Assembly (NCBI RefSeq): GCF_036417845.1
Contig: NC_089979.1
Coordinates: 24,741,958 to 24,805,957, forward strand
Reading direction: 5' to 3'
Origin: Apteryx mantelli
Taxonomy: Eukaryota > Chordata > Aves > Apterygiformes > Apterygidae
Length of the DNA: 64,000 bases
A model generated the notes under the pieces. The model was not told where the DNA came from and searched no databases. It saw only the letters and a list, made by a program, of their open reading frames with translations. Made by a program: the position numbers and the translations under genes. Below, piece after piece: positions 13,757 to 27,731 of the stretch (positions are counted from its first letter, which is position 1; every line of letters begins with the position of its first letter).

Positions 13757-16239
13757 TTCCAACTGTTACTGGGGGATTCAATTCCATGGCAATTTTTACT
13801 GCCAGAGCTCAAGGTGGACTATCAGAAGAGCTTTGTAATATGTTTGCATAAACATAAAAATTGCATTAATTAATATGATTTTAATTAAACAGATGAACTA
13901 TGCTGCACACACTTAAATTGCTTTACAGCTGATCTGTGTCAATTTATTTGCTATTAGGCAGTTGTAAAACAAATACGTCCACACAGGCTCTGACTGACAG
14001 GAATCACAAGACTGATTCACAAACTGCTTGTAGCTACATTCTAGTTTTGTGCGGACAAGGTCTCTTCTCAGAGCAGGTAGGTGATATCTTGTAAACATTA
14101 CACTTATCTTTTCAAGCTTATTGTTTTCTTGTGGCTCAGATATAAAACTGAGCTACTGGCATTCAGTTCTGGAATAAAATGCTTTAGCTTGAAACTGTCT
14201 CATTAGAGTTCATGTTGAGTTGCTTTACCTTGCAATTAGGGCAGGTGAGGAGTGCACATAGATGATTATTGACATCTATGGCAGCTCAGCTGATGCAAGG
14301 TTAGTTACTTAACTGAGTTGTGTGCTGGAGCCCTTGAACTGAAATAAAGGTTATTCTCACTGACAGCAACTTTTGTGTATGCAAAAGCACAAGAAAACTC
14401 ATTAAGGACTTCATTCTTCTCTGAAATTCTTAGGAGTCACACCAAAACCCCTGGGCTGCTAAATGTGTCCTTCTTTGAGCTGGAAGTTAATGAATTTAAA
14501 ATGTTGTTTATTACACAAAAGACAAAAGAGGGAAAAATCAGAAGTGTCACCACCTCACATTAGTGAAGAATTTGGAAAGGAAATAAAGATTTTTTTTAAC
14601 GTGAAGACATTTTCCAGCTTTCCTATGCTACTACAGAAGCATTGTAGCTTGTACTGCCAAGCCAATCCTACTTTTGTGAAGAATTTCATCAGAATATTAA
14701 AGATTAAAACTAGCTGAGCTCTCTGAAGTGAGCTTCACTTGAAAGATCATGCATCAGTGGTCCAGGGTCTTCCAGCACAAGATGGGAATGTTTCTTCATT
14801 GCCAACCAAGAGGCAGCTAGGATTCCACCTGGGAATATCAGCAAAGTCATCTACCTAAACCATGTGGATATCTCTAGGGCTTAAAAAAGGCAATGCTATT
14901 CTCCTTCCTCATGCCTGTTGCTAACTTTTAACATGGAAAATTCATACTGAATTTAAACTAACTACGTTCAGAACTATAGAAACATTCCCCACTGCTCGTT
15001 CATGCCAGTCTTGGTTGTCCATTGTCCCTAGTCCTTGATATCTAAACTGAGAATCTTAAGGGACAGAAGCAACATCTTTTTTTGTGCCTAAAGAGCTGTT
15101 CTAACATTTCAGACAATATCTAAGCAGATATTTGTGATAGTACACGTGTTCATGTTTCTCAGCCTCATAAGGCTGCTTCTTCGCCATGGTCCTGCATTCT
15201 GTCCTGAAGGACTCCGACATGGTTCTGTGTCTATTGCACATTAATATGCTGGCAGGGCCTGATCCTACAAGCAAGCTTGCAAGGAAAGTCACTCACAGAG
15301 CGATCCCAATGGCACACACATGGGAATGCTCAAGGAGTTTCTGTTACTCATGTGGGTTCCCATTAACAAAACTAGGCCTTTATGACAATATTTATGATTG
15401 TGTCTACTGCCCCACAAGAAGAAAGAGGGGAAGGAAGAAAGCACCCACTGCCTTTTTCAAGGTGTAGAAGATAATTTCCACTCTACTGCATGTTACTCTT
15501 TTTTCTCCTCACTGCCTGCACCCTTCTCCCTCCCTCCTATCCTCCCATCTCCTTCTGCTACTACAAAGCCCTTCAAAGATCAAAGTCATCACTGACCATG
15601 AGTTTGCACAATGTTTCTGCTTTGACACTGGATGGGAGCCAGCTGGCATGTGTTAAAAACCATCATCAGAATCTGTTTAATTACTGTTCCCAATGCAGTA
15701 TTTTAACAAAACACTGGAACGGACACAATTCCAGCAAGCTGATGCCCAGCGATGGGACACTGCAGAAGCGCAGCCATGACATTGATGTTGGCTGTTTTAA
15801 TTCTTTTTTATTCTATACTGCTAATCCACTTTTCAGCCTGTTTTGAAAAGATGTCTTTGCAAATAGTGTGAAAGCAAATCTCTGAGATTTTCCTGGATTT
15901 AGTATAAATTTATTACTAAAAAAGCCCATGTAGAATTGAAATGAAAGAATACTGCTCACAGAAAAAATGTTCCTTCCACCAGTGCTCTCCCCATCTGAGC
16001 CCTGTTGCCAGCTAAGGAAGTTCTCTCAGCTAGCCTTGGAGAGTAGGGTTAGCACGATGACTGACCACTCCAGGCAGTGTTTGCAATTAATCCAACTTTT
16101 AATGATATAAATCCATTGCTACTCTTTCTAAGCCTTCTCCTGACCTTTGATTATGTGTCTTGACTTCTGACCTTGCCCAGAACTGTTGGGCTGATCCTCT
16201 GACTTATACTTTCTCTGGATTCATCCCCAATCTGTAATT
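13757..16239. other. Intergenic DNA without a supportable gene
   Basis: AT-rich sequence with only short frames on both strands and no recognisable domain, RNA gene or transposable element. Confidence 0.5.
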
Positions 16240-18300
16240 GTGCATTCTTGCTGCCTCCAGTGGAATCACACATAGCACAGGTCAGGTCAGCACATACCCC
16301 AGGTTGTCAAAGGTCCCCTGCATTAAAAGACCTCCTGCTGTGCAGCTCTCTGGCTAATGGCATGCACTTCGCAACCACCTACAGTCTTAACCAACTGTGG
16401 TTGGTAAACCTGGTAAGGTGCCACCTCTGTGAGCAACATAGTCTGACATAGGGACAGTCACACTTAACCTTACCATTGTAACTGAACAACCAAATCTTCT
16501 GTCCTCCTCAAATTGTGCTGCTGGTCACCCTGTAGGTCATTCTCTGTTTTGTGTCTAAGATTTTGCACCTTTGATGATTCTGCACACACAGTCTCTGTGG
16601 TCACAAAGAGCTGATTTGGCTTGATCTCCTCGGTTGGAGAACAGATCCAAAGAATTGCTGGTTGTATCATCCGCACTATTGTCCAGAATTATACTACAGG
16701 ATTGACAGCCACAACTCTCCAAACAAGTATATCCAAACTGTAGAAAAGCAAAGACTACATAGGACAAGAGAGTCCTGAAGTCTTCTAAGTATCTGATAGC
16801 AGGAGAGGATCCAGGCCAATGTGCAATGGGAAGGTGACAGCCTTGCTGTGCCACTCAAGTTAGAAGTGATGTCCATGAGGCTATGGCACCATCCATTGAG
16901 AGACATAATCAGGACAGTGTCTGGCCTATGCACAAGTTGTCCCTATTTTGAGGAGTGAAACTGTTATCACAACTAGTGATATGTACATGTTAAGCTTCCT
17001 GACACCTAGGAATCCAAACTGCAGGTGCCCAGGGCTTGACAGGGATGACAAGGCAAGTCCTTCAGCTGAGTCCATTGCTGTCCTGGCAGACCCATCCTCT
17101 CATGAGTCAGGGAACCATTCCTGCCCTTCTGCAGCGGACCTCCCCTTTGGCAGCTCAAGAGAATATGAATAATTCTTTTGAGCTTCTGTCACCATTCCCA
17201 AAGTGTGATCAGTATCTGATAATGTCAATACCATAGTCTGAACCTTCTCCTGCTTCAAGTAGCCAGGTTTCAACAAAAGAAAAAAACTAGGATGTAGGGG
17301 GCATTCGAAAGGACATTCCTCTTCACACCATATCCTGTGACAGGAACGTAGTCACCCCATCAGATCACAGGATAGTGTTGCACACAGGTTGTATGTCAGG
17401 GACATATTGTCCTGGTCACATGAGAGGGATATGTGCCCCACCTTGCTTCTGCTCTAAGTCAAGTGATATGCACACAGGCTATTTGATGGCTTATGTGACA
17501 AGAGCATCTTCTTGTCCTGCTTTGCATGTTACAACACATAACGGATACAGACATCAGATCTGAGAGCCCTGTCTCACGCTGTCTTGCCACAGTGCTTTTG
17601 TCTGTGCCCATCAGGTGGAAACCAGGCGACACATGAGGCAGAACCACCTCGTCTCCCTGAACATGCTCCCACAAGCAAAGCAATGTGGCAAAAGAGTGGG
17701 AAACTAGTGATCTGACGTACCTGTTTACAGTTGACTTGCTAAGAGATTCCGATGGGGGAGGAAGAGCCTGGTCAGACTCTTCCAGGATTTGAAGGAAAAT
17801 AGATATTGCCAACTCTTTGTTTTTGTGAGGTGAGGCTGACCCGGCTGCAACTCCACAGAGCTGCAGAAGAGGAGGTGTATTAGAGGCTCCCTCTCCTTGG
17901 CCCCCCACATGCATGAGGGTCACCTAGGAAGACACATGGACATGTCATGGTTGGACATGCCCCACAGTCAGCGGTATGGTGCAAACACACCACGCAGCGG
18001 GTCCTGTGGCAGCAGTACCTCCCTTGTGAACGCCCACACAATGGCATTGTGCTTTCAGTTCTCAGTGAGGTACCTGGCCCCTAATAACCCAAAAAAACCT
18101 GAGCATCGAGCAGGCTACCTGAAAGGGGCTGTTCAGACTCCAGGGAAGCTGTTCAACAGGCATAAGCGTGAGAGAGAAAGTGTGAATGAGAAACAGTGGG
18201 AAGTCCATAGGGGAGCATGAGCAGGACGAAATGGAAAAGGGATCGCAGGCTAGGGTTTCTTCCACAGACCATGGCACCCTCCCAGCCTGGAGCAATGCTG
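16240..18300. other. Unclassified stretch, possibly an old decayed element
   Basis: Across about 2 kb the texture differs from the AT-rich flanks: fewer homopolymer runs, a more even base composition and many medium-length frames on both strands (for example 17459-17923 minus and 17897-18220 plus). I found no terminal repeats, no primer-binding site and no reverse transcriptase or transposase motif. It may be a heavily decayed mobile element or ordinary unique DNA. Confidence 0.2.
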
Positions 18301-21300
18301 ATAGTATCCTTTGCTCACTGATAGCTCCTCTGCATATTGCATCTTTCTTGCCTATTAATACGCTTCATCTCCCCCACGCTGGATTTAATGAAGGGTTAAT
18401 GAAGGGGCTCTTCAGCTTTTGTTCAAAAAGATAGCACATGCTTCAAATAATACTTGGTCATCCTATCTCAGTAACTGGGGTCTGCAAAACTAGCCAGGGA
18501 TTATCCTGACAATGAGGGTTAAATCCTGCCGTTGGAAAGGTCAAATGAGAGTTTTATCATTGGCTTGCCTGAAGCTGGGATTTTGTCCCGTTTTTTCAGT
18601 AAGATTTCTAGCACTTTAATTACATGTCCAGTTAGGAAGACTGCATGTGAGGCTGTTGTAGTGGTGTTTTAGTTTTTCTGTTTCCAAGCCCAGTTTGACC
18701 TAAGACAAGAGTTGGGAGTGGAGAGGAGGAAGGGGGGACAGGCTGGGCAGGAAATAGAGTCCAGTGAACTTTTACAAACCTTAAACAACTGCAGTTGGCT
18801 AGGATTCAGTAAGATGGACCAAGGTTCAGGGTGATTTATTTTTTCTGGAACTTTCACATCTCTGGATGTAATGTGTGGGGTTGGCTCCCTTTCCTAAAGA
18901 AAGTAGGCCTTCCCAAATAGGCTTTCAAAATGATCATCCATTTATCTGTAGTTCAGCATTTGCCTTCTCTGCATTCACAAATTTGAAACTAATTCCCTGT
19001 ACGACATAGTATTTAACGAGTTTGTCTCCTGAGCTCTGCAAAGCATTTAAAATCCTTTTGATGGCATTTTCTCTTTGGTAATTAATGTCTTATCAGTGAG
19101 TTTTGCTGAGAACAATGTTCTGATTCTCCTCCAATGCCATTTTACATCTCTGTAGCTTCACTGACTACAAATGAGTTACTCCTGCTCTGCATAGTGTGAG
19201 AGGAGAATTAAGACCTTAAGCCTACCACTATTTAATCACATGCTTTGAACTCATTTTCTCTCATTCAGAATTTGTCCTTTGCTTGCAGTACCACATAATT
19301 TCCATTTTACTATCATTAGAAAGTTGGTCATTATCGAGATGTGTGTGCTATCCTTTGATTTCAGAAACCCCAAATCAGAAATGCTCCAGTCTCCCATGGC
19401 ACCTGGTAAGAGGATGCCCCACACCACAGTGTCTCGTGGCAGTAGGTGGTGGCTCTTCATCTCTTCTGGGCGTCAGACTTCCCTCAGGGACTGCCTCCAC
19501 AAACACTTAAATACATTGGTAATATGAGTATTTCATCTCACCCCTAATAAGCAACCTCTTCTATGTACCTGATGAATTTGCAATTACACATACAAAAAAG
19601 AAAAGCTTGAAGAGTGAAAAGGAAACTTCTTTTTTAGCATGAAAAGTCTAGCTTCAGTTTTGCTTAGAAATCATCAGACCACTGACTCTCCCTGTACAGC
19701 AGACTAATTTGTTTTGATGCTCACAGTATGTATATCTTGAGACTGGAATAAATATACTGAAACATGTATACATTTTTTATTTTATTCTTTTGGCTCTGGA
19801 TCCAGTTCCATCATGAGAAGGTCAAAACAATGTCAACAGACATAAAAACAGAAATGCAAAAACCTAAAATAGCTGCGATGAGGCTTGACATAGACAGATG
19901 TCCAGTTGCTGTTGGAATATATGTTTATTTTCAATATATTTATATATTTATATCTGAACAATAAACATCACCAAGTATGAGCAGGCAACAGGTAGCGGAT
20001 TCCATATTAAAATGCTTTCATTAATTATACACAAATCTAGACTAACTTCAGCATGCCTGGTATATTATATGGGCAAAATCCTGCAATATCTATTTACTCA
20101 CATATGTTAGCAGGTGATAAGTGGCGTCAATTAATTCCAGTAAATTTTTCATAGAGCAAGCACTACTCATATAGGTAAAGATTTCCGGGGCCAGGTAATA
20201 GAAATCTGTTACCTGACGTGTGACATATTGTGCATTATATTTAAACAGTAGCATTAAGAAGACCTTTGCTGAAAGAACATTTAAGCTACAAAGCAAAGTG
20301 CTCAGCGTTGAGAAGCATCGGAGTTAAGGTTGTCCTTGAAGCTAATGCCTTATGATACCATCTTTAATTACAATCTTCTATGTCTTTGTCTCCATAGCTT
20401 TCAACTTCTGCAACAAAATGCTGCCTGGATCTCACTGACAGCATTATCTTTCACTACGCAGCCTATTACTTATGCTGATCAACCAGGGCAGACTGTTGAG
20501 ACAGATATCTTCCCACAGCGCTTTGCTGGCAGCGGAGGAACGTGGAGTCTGAGGGCCGGGGAGGTACGTTGGAGGTCTAGCAGGGAGGGCAGCTGTACAA
20601 CAATGGGCTCTTCGGCCCCATCCTTGGCAAGGCTGCCTCTCGGCCCTTGGTGCCCGAGCCGCTGCGCTGCTCCGCTTTCCTCTCCTCCTGCGCCCAGGGC
20701 TCCCACCTGCCATGGCTCTGCCTCCACCGTCTCCATCCCCTGCGCCCTCCTCCTCCTGTGCAGCCCCACAGCCCTCGTGCTTGCTCCACCTGTGCCAATG
20801 CTCTCCTGTACCCTGATCCATTTATTCCTCCTTACTCAACTCTTCTTACCACTGTTGCTCTCTTTATTCCTCTATATTTAAATTGAATTCCCTTCTCTCC
20901 CTCCTCACTGCATAGGCACACACAGCAGACCTTGTCTTGCAAGCGCTGAGAGGAAATCTGCAACAAGCCCTTGTATTTGGAGACCAACCACAGAGAAATT
21001 TCTGCGGCTCTGAGCTGGAACATGCCCGACGTTGACGGGATTTTTAGATGTCAGAATTTAACAAGTCTCTACCGAGCATGTACAAACTGCAAAGACAGCA
21101 GTGCTTATACATGGTCCAGATTTGGGAGTAATTTCACAAGTGTGTTGAAAAGTAAATTTCTGGTGTTTGGTTGGCTCCTTTTGCCAAATTTTTATTCTTT
21201 GCTTCTGTGCATGGAGGTCCTACATCTTCTCAAAGAAATGTTTTAAAGAATTTGGCTTACTGTAGACAAAATAACATACTTTCCCCTAACCTTGCTCTTG

Positions 21301-24300
21301 GACAGAGATGCACCATTTAGATTAAACTTGCAAAACAAAAATAAAACAAAACAAAAACAAAGTCAGCCCAAGGCTGATACCCAGCATAGGAAATTTCAGC
21401 TTGATGCATTAAACTTTGGCAAATGTATAAGCAACTGACAACAAGATATAATAATGAAAAAGTGTTGGGCAATCTCTGCACCCATAATTCATAACTCCTA
21501 CACATTTTAAGATAATGGAAATTACTCATGTTCATCAGGAATTGAATAGATGCCTCTGTTATTACTTGTATTATTCAGTTAGCAGCAGCAGCCAAATGTA
21601 GGTCTAACCGACTTTCATTAACTTCAACAGTATAGCTGGCAGAATTAAAATCTATTCCAGTTCAGCCCTTCTGTATTTTTCTCCTGATGTACTGCATACA
21701 AACCTTAACCATGATACTATCTTTTGGGATAATAAACTAAATCAACGATGCATTTCATTTGCAGGGATTGTCATGTATGAGACGGTTCCAGGTATGCAAA
21801 TTTCTCAGGCAAATATTGAGCTATGGCTCTAAATGAAACTTGCAGAGATAATTCTTTATCTTTTGTATTTTAAAGGTACATTTTTTTGTGCTAATAAGAA
21901 AGACAGTGTAATGGCCATGGCTAGAATGGCAGAATTTAGGCAGAACGTAGGTAAATTATACAATATTCAGAAGGCCAGCACAAACTGACACACTTAAGTT
22001 CCTACAAAAGTTAATAATCAGAGCCACAGTCAGGAATATAAAATTTCTTTTCAAAGTTTCATAATTTTTTGGTGTCCTTAGCTGTCAGCATTGTGTCACT
22101 GGCCAATCTGCTTTGCTTTTCTTGTTTGGTAGGAATCCCACCTGGAAAAGAGACCTCCAATAAGCAAGGCACTTTAAGCACATATTTATTTTATATTTAA
22201 ACATTTCAGTGACTTGCTGAATGGCAGGGAATTAGACCTGCACTAGAAGCACTGCCAAATCAGGATTTTAATGCGATCTTCAAATCTGGATGCGTGAATG
22301 GTTCAGATGTCCCCCTCTACATAGGTCTCACAACTCTCTGAATGTAAACCTTCTGGAAAACCTATTAATGCAATTTATGCCATGTCGGACATTATTTCAA
22401 AATCTCAGCAATCTCACCTGAAGCATTCAACCCTCCAACTTTTTTCTTCCTGATAGCAAAGCCCAAAAGCCTATGTTTATCTTTGCATCTCTTTGTATTA
22501 CTACTTGCTCCTTCTGTTCTAAAACAACAAACAAATTAGTTTCATTTTCTGGCTGCTCCTGGCCTGGTTTTATCCTGTCCATCATCTTGTATGCAGCACT
22601 GAGATCGCTGCTTGTGCTCTGCCAGCAATGACAGCCTTTATCACCTATTTTCTCCCGTGCTACTCCTCATCCAGTGGAGGAAAGCGTGCTCTTTGCTGTC
22701 CTCCCTCAGTTCCCTCCTTACAACTCCTCTTTTCCAGGGAGCCTGTGAAAGAGAGAGTGGGAGGCAATGGTTAGGCAGCTGGTTTGTCCTAGCATTGCTT
22801 TCCATGCTATCAAATTTTAATTCTTTGTTGTCTTGCACCCTCCATCTCTGTTTACTATATTCCCCTGCTGCATTGGTGGCATAGCTAAGACACAGGCCAA
22901 GCTCAGACGCTCTGCTGTGTTTGTGTAAAGCAGAGCACTCAGTCCTACGACCCCAGTGCCACCCACCACAACAAGCACAAGCACTTGATGCTTGATGGTG
23001 TTACCAACTTCTGACATGCCATCATTTCAGCTATTGGGGAGGATCCCGTTCTGGACAGACAAATTCTATATATTTTAACTAGCCAAAATACATAGGTAAA
23101 ATGAAAAATAAGTAACCTACATAAGTCTATGATCAGAAGCTGTGTAGCAGAAGTAGCCTTTGAAGCAAAAAGAAACAAAGATGTCCCAGGGCATAGGCTT
23201 TTGGATAAAGTTGCCTGTTTATACAATTTCACTGTTAAGAACAGACCCAAAAAAGAATCTTTCAGTGACATGTTACCAAAAATTTATGCCACATCTCCCA
23301 CGTTTCAGAAGACTGCTGTTTAAATGGTCCCAGGAACAACAATCCCATCCTACCACATCCCGGAATTCAGGTTAGAATATGGAAATGAACATGACTGTAC
23401 TTGCAAATATTTAGCAAGATTTTTTTTAGAAGAGATGGGTAGTTTTATTGTTGTTAGGTTAGAAGCATAAACACCAGTAGTTTGAGGATGTAGTAATAAT
23501 ACTAGCACTGAACCATCCTACCAACATATTTCAACAAGTTTATTTCAGATCATCACCTGCATGTTTTCAAACAGATTCAACGTCAGCTACTTTATTTTTT
23601 TTCACAGGTTCTGCTCTTCTTTGAACAAGTTATTGAGGAAACTTTATCATCTCTTATTACTTCTGAATGCGATGCCAAGGCTATCCCAAACTGGGCACAA
23701 ATACAGTCACTGATCACTTATACAGCAAATGTCAGCTGCAGCCAACACCATCTCACCACCCACTTGACTGCGGCATGAGGTGTACAGTTCTGCCGTGTTC
23801 ACAGATGCCTTGGGCCAAGTGCTCTTAATCTCACCTTGAATTATTGGCCAAATCTTAATGGAGAAACTGCATTATTAGGAGCTCTCCTCCTTGTGTTGAT
23901 CTCTTGCCTTATCCCTTGCGATTGTGCAAGACACCTGCAGGACTTGGCCACATAAAAATGAATGCTAGGGAAGTGCTTGGGAACTTGTTAAGCACATTTA
24001 TCCTTAACCGCAACTTAACAGCCATTGTCTTAGGTCTTTTTGCCAAGACTTCCAAACTTTTCTGTCTTTTGTATAGCTCCCACCTCTTTCTGACTACGAC
24101 TCTTCCCCAAAATGCCTGTAACTCTATGGCACATCCCACTGAAAGGGTCCTTCAAAGCTCTGCCTGCTTGGTTTAGAAATATTTGCATTTATGTGAAGTT
24201 GTGCTGTGCCAGTGCCGGTGAGGTAGAGCCAGGAGCAGGCTTCAAATCCAGGAGGTTAATTGCCCCCTTAAGAGAGACCCAGAGCAGGACTTTCAGATTT

Positions 24301-26989
24301 GATGGACATTTGGGTTCTAGTTTGGGCTTTTCTGCAGTTAATAACCAGATCACGCATCCTACACTCAAGGTCCTCCCTAGTCCTTCCAGGTTACAGCACA
24401 TTTTTTAAAAAAAGGCCTTTGGTGAAGTTCAGCCCTTTGTGCACTGGCCATCTTAATCCCACTCCAGCCTGATCCGTGGGGACCCTGGGGCTGTGATGGG
24501 ATGGCTGGTGCCTGTCGGAGGACTGGGGGCTTGGTCGGGCACAGAGGCAGTGTGGTGATTCCTGCCTGACAGTCTGATCCCACACCTGCAGCTTTCTCCT
24601 GGCAGCTTTGTCACATCGCCAGTCTCTGATTACCCTCTGATTGTAGTTCTTATCATGTAATTCCTCTGGGTGAAAAACACTTTGTTTCAGTTTCGTGCTG
24701 GGCCTCCCACTTGCCTCCATTCCTATAAAATCAGGGTGACAAGAGGAGCAGGTGTAGAACAGCTGCTCTCTATGGGGCCATGCATGGGAAGGCTCCTACT
24801 GCAGTGTGGTGCTCCTGGCTGGAGGGCATCAGGAGTGTGTGGAGGCAGCAAATAGGTCCTGGCACAATCTTTTGTCATTCTTGTGACCTATGAGAACTAT
24901 TTCTTTTCTTGTCTTCACCCCTCATACTCATTTTTACCTTTCCATATCATCTATCTGGCTTCTGGTCTTCAGTCCTGATTCTCCTAGTGTTAGCGCGTGT
25001 AGAGATTCATGCTTGGCGTAGGAGGGATTGCACCTAAGTAGATGTAAGGATACAGGTAGGCATTTGCAGCTTTGGCTGGACTTAGCCCTGAGTCCTTAAT
25101 GGGCGTTGCCTGTATGGGCACCAGGAGTCTGCGAGAAGTCCATTAGCAGAGGTTGTCTTTACCTGAGGAACGCTTTGCCTTAGCTGGTGGTGGGTTATGT
25201 TTTGGTCTGTGACAGATTTCACTGAGTGCATAAATCCCTGGTAATCATGGATTTTAACAAGAATGAAGAAGTGAGCTTAGTTTATTTATTGAAGGCATGT
25301 GCCTGCAAGGTCTGAATGCTAAAAAAATTCCCTCTATAGTAAATCACCTACCCCATGGTCTCTGACAAAGCTTAAGATACTTCTGGTACTTAGCTTTTCT
25401 GTCTTTCCATTTGCTCTTCTATATTATTTGTTTCTGATGTTGCATTCTGTTTTTCTGCTATTAAGAATCCTGCCAGCATAATGAATGCTATTTCTGGTTT
25501 CTGCTTTGACTTTGAGCAAGTTGCAGCACTCTTTAACTCCCCTAACCCCACAAACGCCTGTCAGACTTCTTGCCAATGAGATGTCCATGGATATGGCCCA
25601 ACTGGAGTTTTCCTCCCTTTACTTCACTGCATTTTACCCACCCGCATCAAACAGTGCTGAAATTATTGCTCAGTCAGATTGCAATCCAGCCACCTGCCAA
25701 GGTAGAAGATATGCAAAACTGTGTCCTAAATATGGGCTAAACTCCTAAAGTGCACTTTAAGGAGAACAAATATATTAAACAGTCCATTTCTGGGGAGAAC
25801 TCCCTGATCATCACGTAACACTCACGAGAAGCAGATCATTGAAAATCTGGTAAGATTTCAGCAGGGAATGCAGCCTAAAAATCATTGACAGGGCATGTCC
25901 GGAAGGTGGATGTGGAAATGGCAACATGGTAACTGTTGAGAGGTATCATGTTCCCGGGACCGGGTCGCACACAGTGAGAATGCTCCAGTCCCTGCCACCA
26001 CCCTTTGGGGAAAGGGGCCCTGCCATGTCACAGTGCAGAGCTGCTGCGCCTGTGTCGGGACTGTGCAGGGATCTCCAGGGATGCATGCTGACTGGGACGG
26101 ACTGGGAAGGCGATGAGTGGGGCGAGAGATTGCGTATGCTGAATTAATTTTTTTAATTATTATTATTTTTTTTTATACAGCATGCCTTTTTTGATAAGAA
26201 GGCAACTAGAGTGGGAACTGAAGGTGGATGGGATCCCAAGATTATCTGTAGACTGAAGCACTCTGCAAAACATGGGGCAAGCAAGGCTAGGGTTGTGCAA
26301 ACATCTGCACGGGGAATCTCCTGGGGCTTTTCTTGCTTCCTCTGGAGGTGGTCCGCTAAGATGGATGGGCTTTGTTAAAACAAAAGAGACCATTATGGTC
26401 ACTGTGACCATTTGACTCAGGCTACAAAATGCAGCCGGCAGCTTTCTGAATTAAAAGACAAGTGGTAATTTGTGAGTGCGACTGATAGATACACTTTGCT
26501 TTCCCAGTTATTGCTTTCACATATCCAATGACTGATGTAATATATGGACACACTGAGCGGTGGAAACACGCTGGCATAGCCGAGTGTGTCAGGCTGAGAC
26601 TTCTGAGGACTGCAATACCACCATTTTCCCCAGTAGAGAAATACCATGGACTAGTCATAGCAAGACTTCTTGTTTTGGTTTCTGGAGCACACATTCTTGG
26701 TGCTGTCAATTCTTGCAATATTTATCTTGAAGACATAGCTGCTGGATCCATATAACTAGGTGCAAATCTCAGCTCTCCTTTGCTCACCACCCCCTCATCT
26801 CTAAAAGTTCCTATTCCTCATGGTGACAGAGAAAAGTCCAAAAAACTGAACTGGGGGCAGAAAGCCAATCGAGGATCCCAAATTGCCCCCCTCCCCGTAC
26901 CGTTTTTAACCTCCCCCCTCCTGTTTTTCCAACACTTGATACTGCCTTCCAGGCTAACTCAGGAGGGTGGGAAGGAGCAAAGACGCGAA
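18301..26989. other. Intergenic DNA upstream of the CpG island
   Basis: No coding exon is supported. An A-rich (CAAAA)-type run occurs at 21331-21361 and a T/A-rich tract near 26149-26175. The GC- and pyrimidine-rich patch about 20540-20790 has overlapping frames on both strands but no recognisable protein. The plus-strand frame 23129-23323 has somewhat coding-like codon choice but no known domain. Confidence 0.45.
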
Positions 26990-27125
26990 ATCCGGCGGCA
27001 GAACGGTAAAAACACCCGGCAGAGGCCAGATTTTGCTTAAAGCGAGAGAGGCTTTCCAGGTTCCTGCTTTTCCGCGGGGCCAGCCCTCGCTCGGTCGGCC
27101 CGCGGCGCTGCTCACGTTTTCCACT

Positions 27126-27145
27126 GGGGGGGGGGGGGGGGGGGG
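27126..27145 (+). repeat. Run of 20 guanines in the CpG island
   Basis: An uninterrupted G homopolymer followed about 18 bp later by another G-rich block including GGGGCGGGG. Such runs can form G-quadruplexes and are prone to length errors in sequencing, so the exact length should not be trusted. Confidence 0.95.
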
Positions 27146-27434
27146 ATTAGCCAGGGCAGCCCGGGGCGGGGGGGAAAGTTGCTTGAATTTGCGAGGGGAG
27201 CGGGCGAGCGCCGGCGGCGGCGAGCCGCCTCCTTCCACTGGCTGGGGGAGCTGCCAATCTGTGTTGTAATCCTGCAGGAATTTCTGCTGGGTTTAACTGC
27301 GAGCCGCGCCGCTGCCGCCCCGCACTCGGGGCGGAGGGACGGCGGCGGCGGAGCCGGCAGCGCGCAGCAGCAGCCCGGGCGCCCGCAGCGCCGCGCAAGC
27401 CTCGGCCGGCGGGGGGAGCGGCGCGGCGCGGCGC

Positions 27435-27452
27435 GGCCGGCCGGCCGGCCGG
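27435..27452. repeat. (GGCC) short tandem repeat in the presumed 5' UTR or promoter
   Basis: Four and a half GGCC units follow a short GGCGC-type repeat and precede GACA and GGGC repeats up to about 27480. It is self-complementary and lies about 135 bp before the start codon, so if transcribed it would form strong 5' UTR structure. Confidence 0.85.
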
Positions 27453-27585
27453 ACAGACAGACGGGCGGGCGGGAGGGAGCGGCGGGCCGCAGGGCGCCCA
27501 CCTGGGCGCTGCCGAGCGGCGCAGCGCCGCTTGCTCCTTTGTGCTCGGCCCCGGCGGGCGCCGCCCGGCCGGCACCGCGGGAATA

Positions 27586-27645
27586 ATGCGGGGCGTGTGG
27601 CTAGCGCTCACCTTCAGCTTCGTGGCCTGCGCCTCCGGGCAGCCG
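27586..27645 (+). CDS. First coding exon: signal peptide of an unidentified secreted or membrane protein
   Basis: The ATG at 27586 opens a 20-codon segment, MRGVWLALTFSFVACASGQP, ending exactly at a consensus splice donor (CCG followed by GTGAGT), so the exon leaves in phase 0. An Arg at position 2 followed by a hydrophobic core at about residues 4-15 and small residues before Gln-Pro fits a cleavable signal peptide, probably cut after Ala16 or Gly18. The start context has A at -3 and C at +4, a reasonable initiation site. The exon sits inside a large CpG island, and the downstream intron extends beyond the window, as is common for large extracellular matrix, adhesion and receptor genes. Twenty residues do not identify the gene, so no symbol is given. 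An overlapping 291-codon frame (27531-28406) runs through the donor in another frame and is judged a GC-driven artefact. Confidence 0.72.
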
Positions 27646-27651
27646 GTGAGT
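27646..27651 (+). other. 5' splice site (GTGAGT) of exon 1
   Basis: GTGAGT is a near-perfect U1-matching donor and coincides with the end of the signal-peptide segment. Reading on past it gives only low-complexity Gly/Arg/Pro/Ala sequence, which supports splicing here. Confidence 0.75.
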
Positions 27652-27689
27652 GGCCGCGGGCGGGGGGCGCCCCGCGGTGCGCGGAGGGC

Positions 27690-27718
27690 GGCCCGGCCCG
27701 GCCCGGCCCGGCCCGGCC
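27690..27718 (+). repeat. (GGCCC) pentanucleotide repeat at the start of intron 1
   Basis: Five full GGCCC units plus a partial one, beginning 45 bp downstream of the donor. Followed closely by a second pentanucleotide repeat at 27732-27766. Confidence 0.9.
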
Positions 27719-27731
27719 GCGGGGCTCCGCC

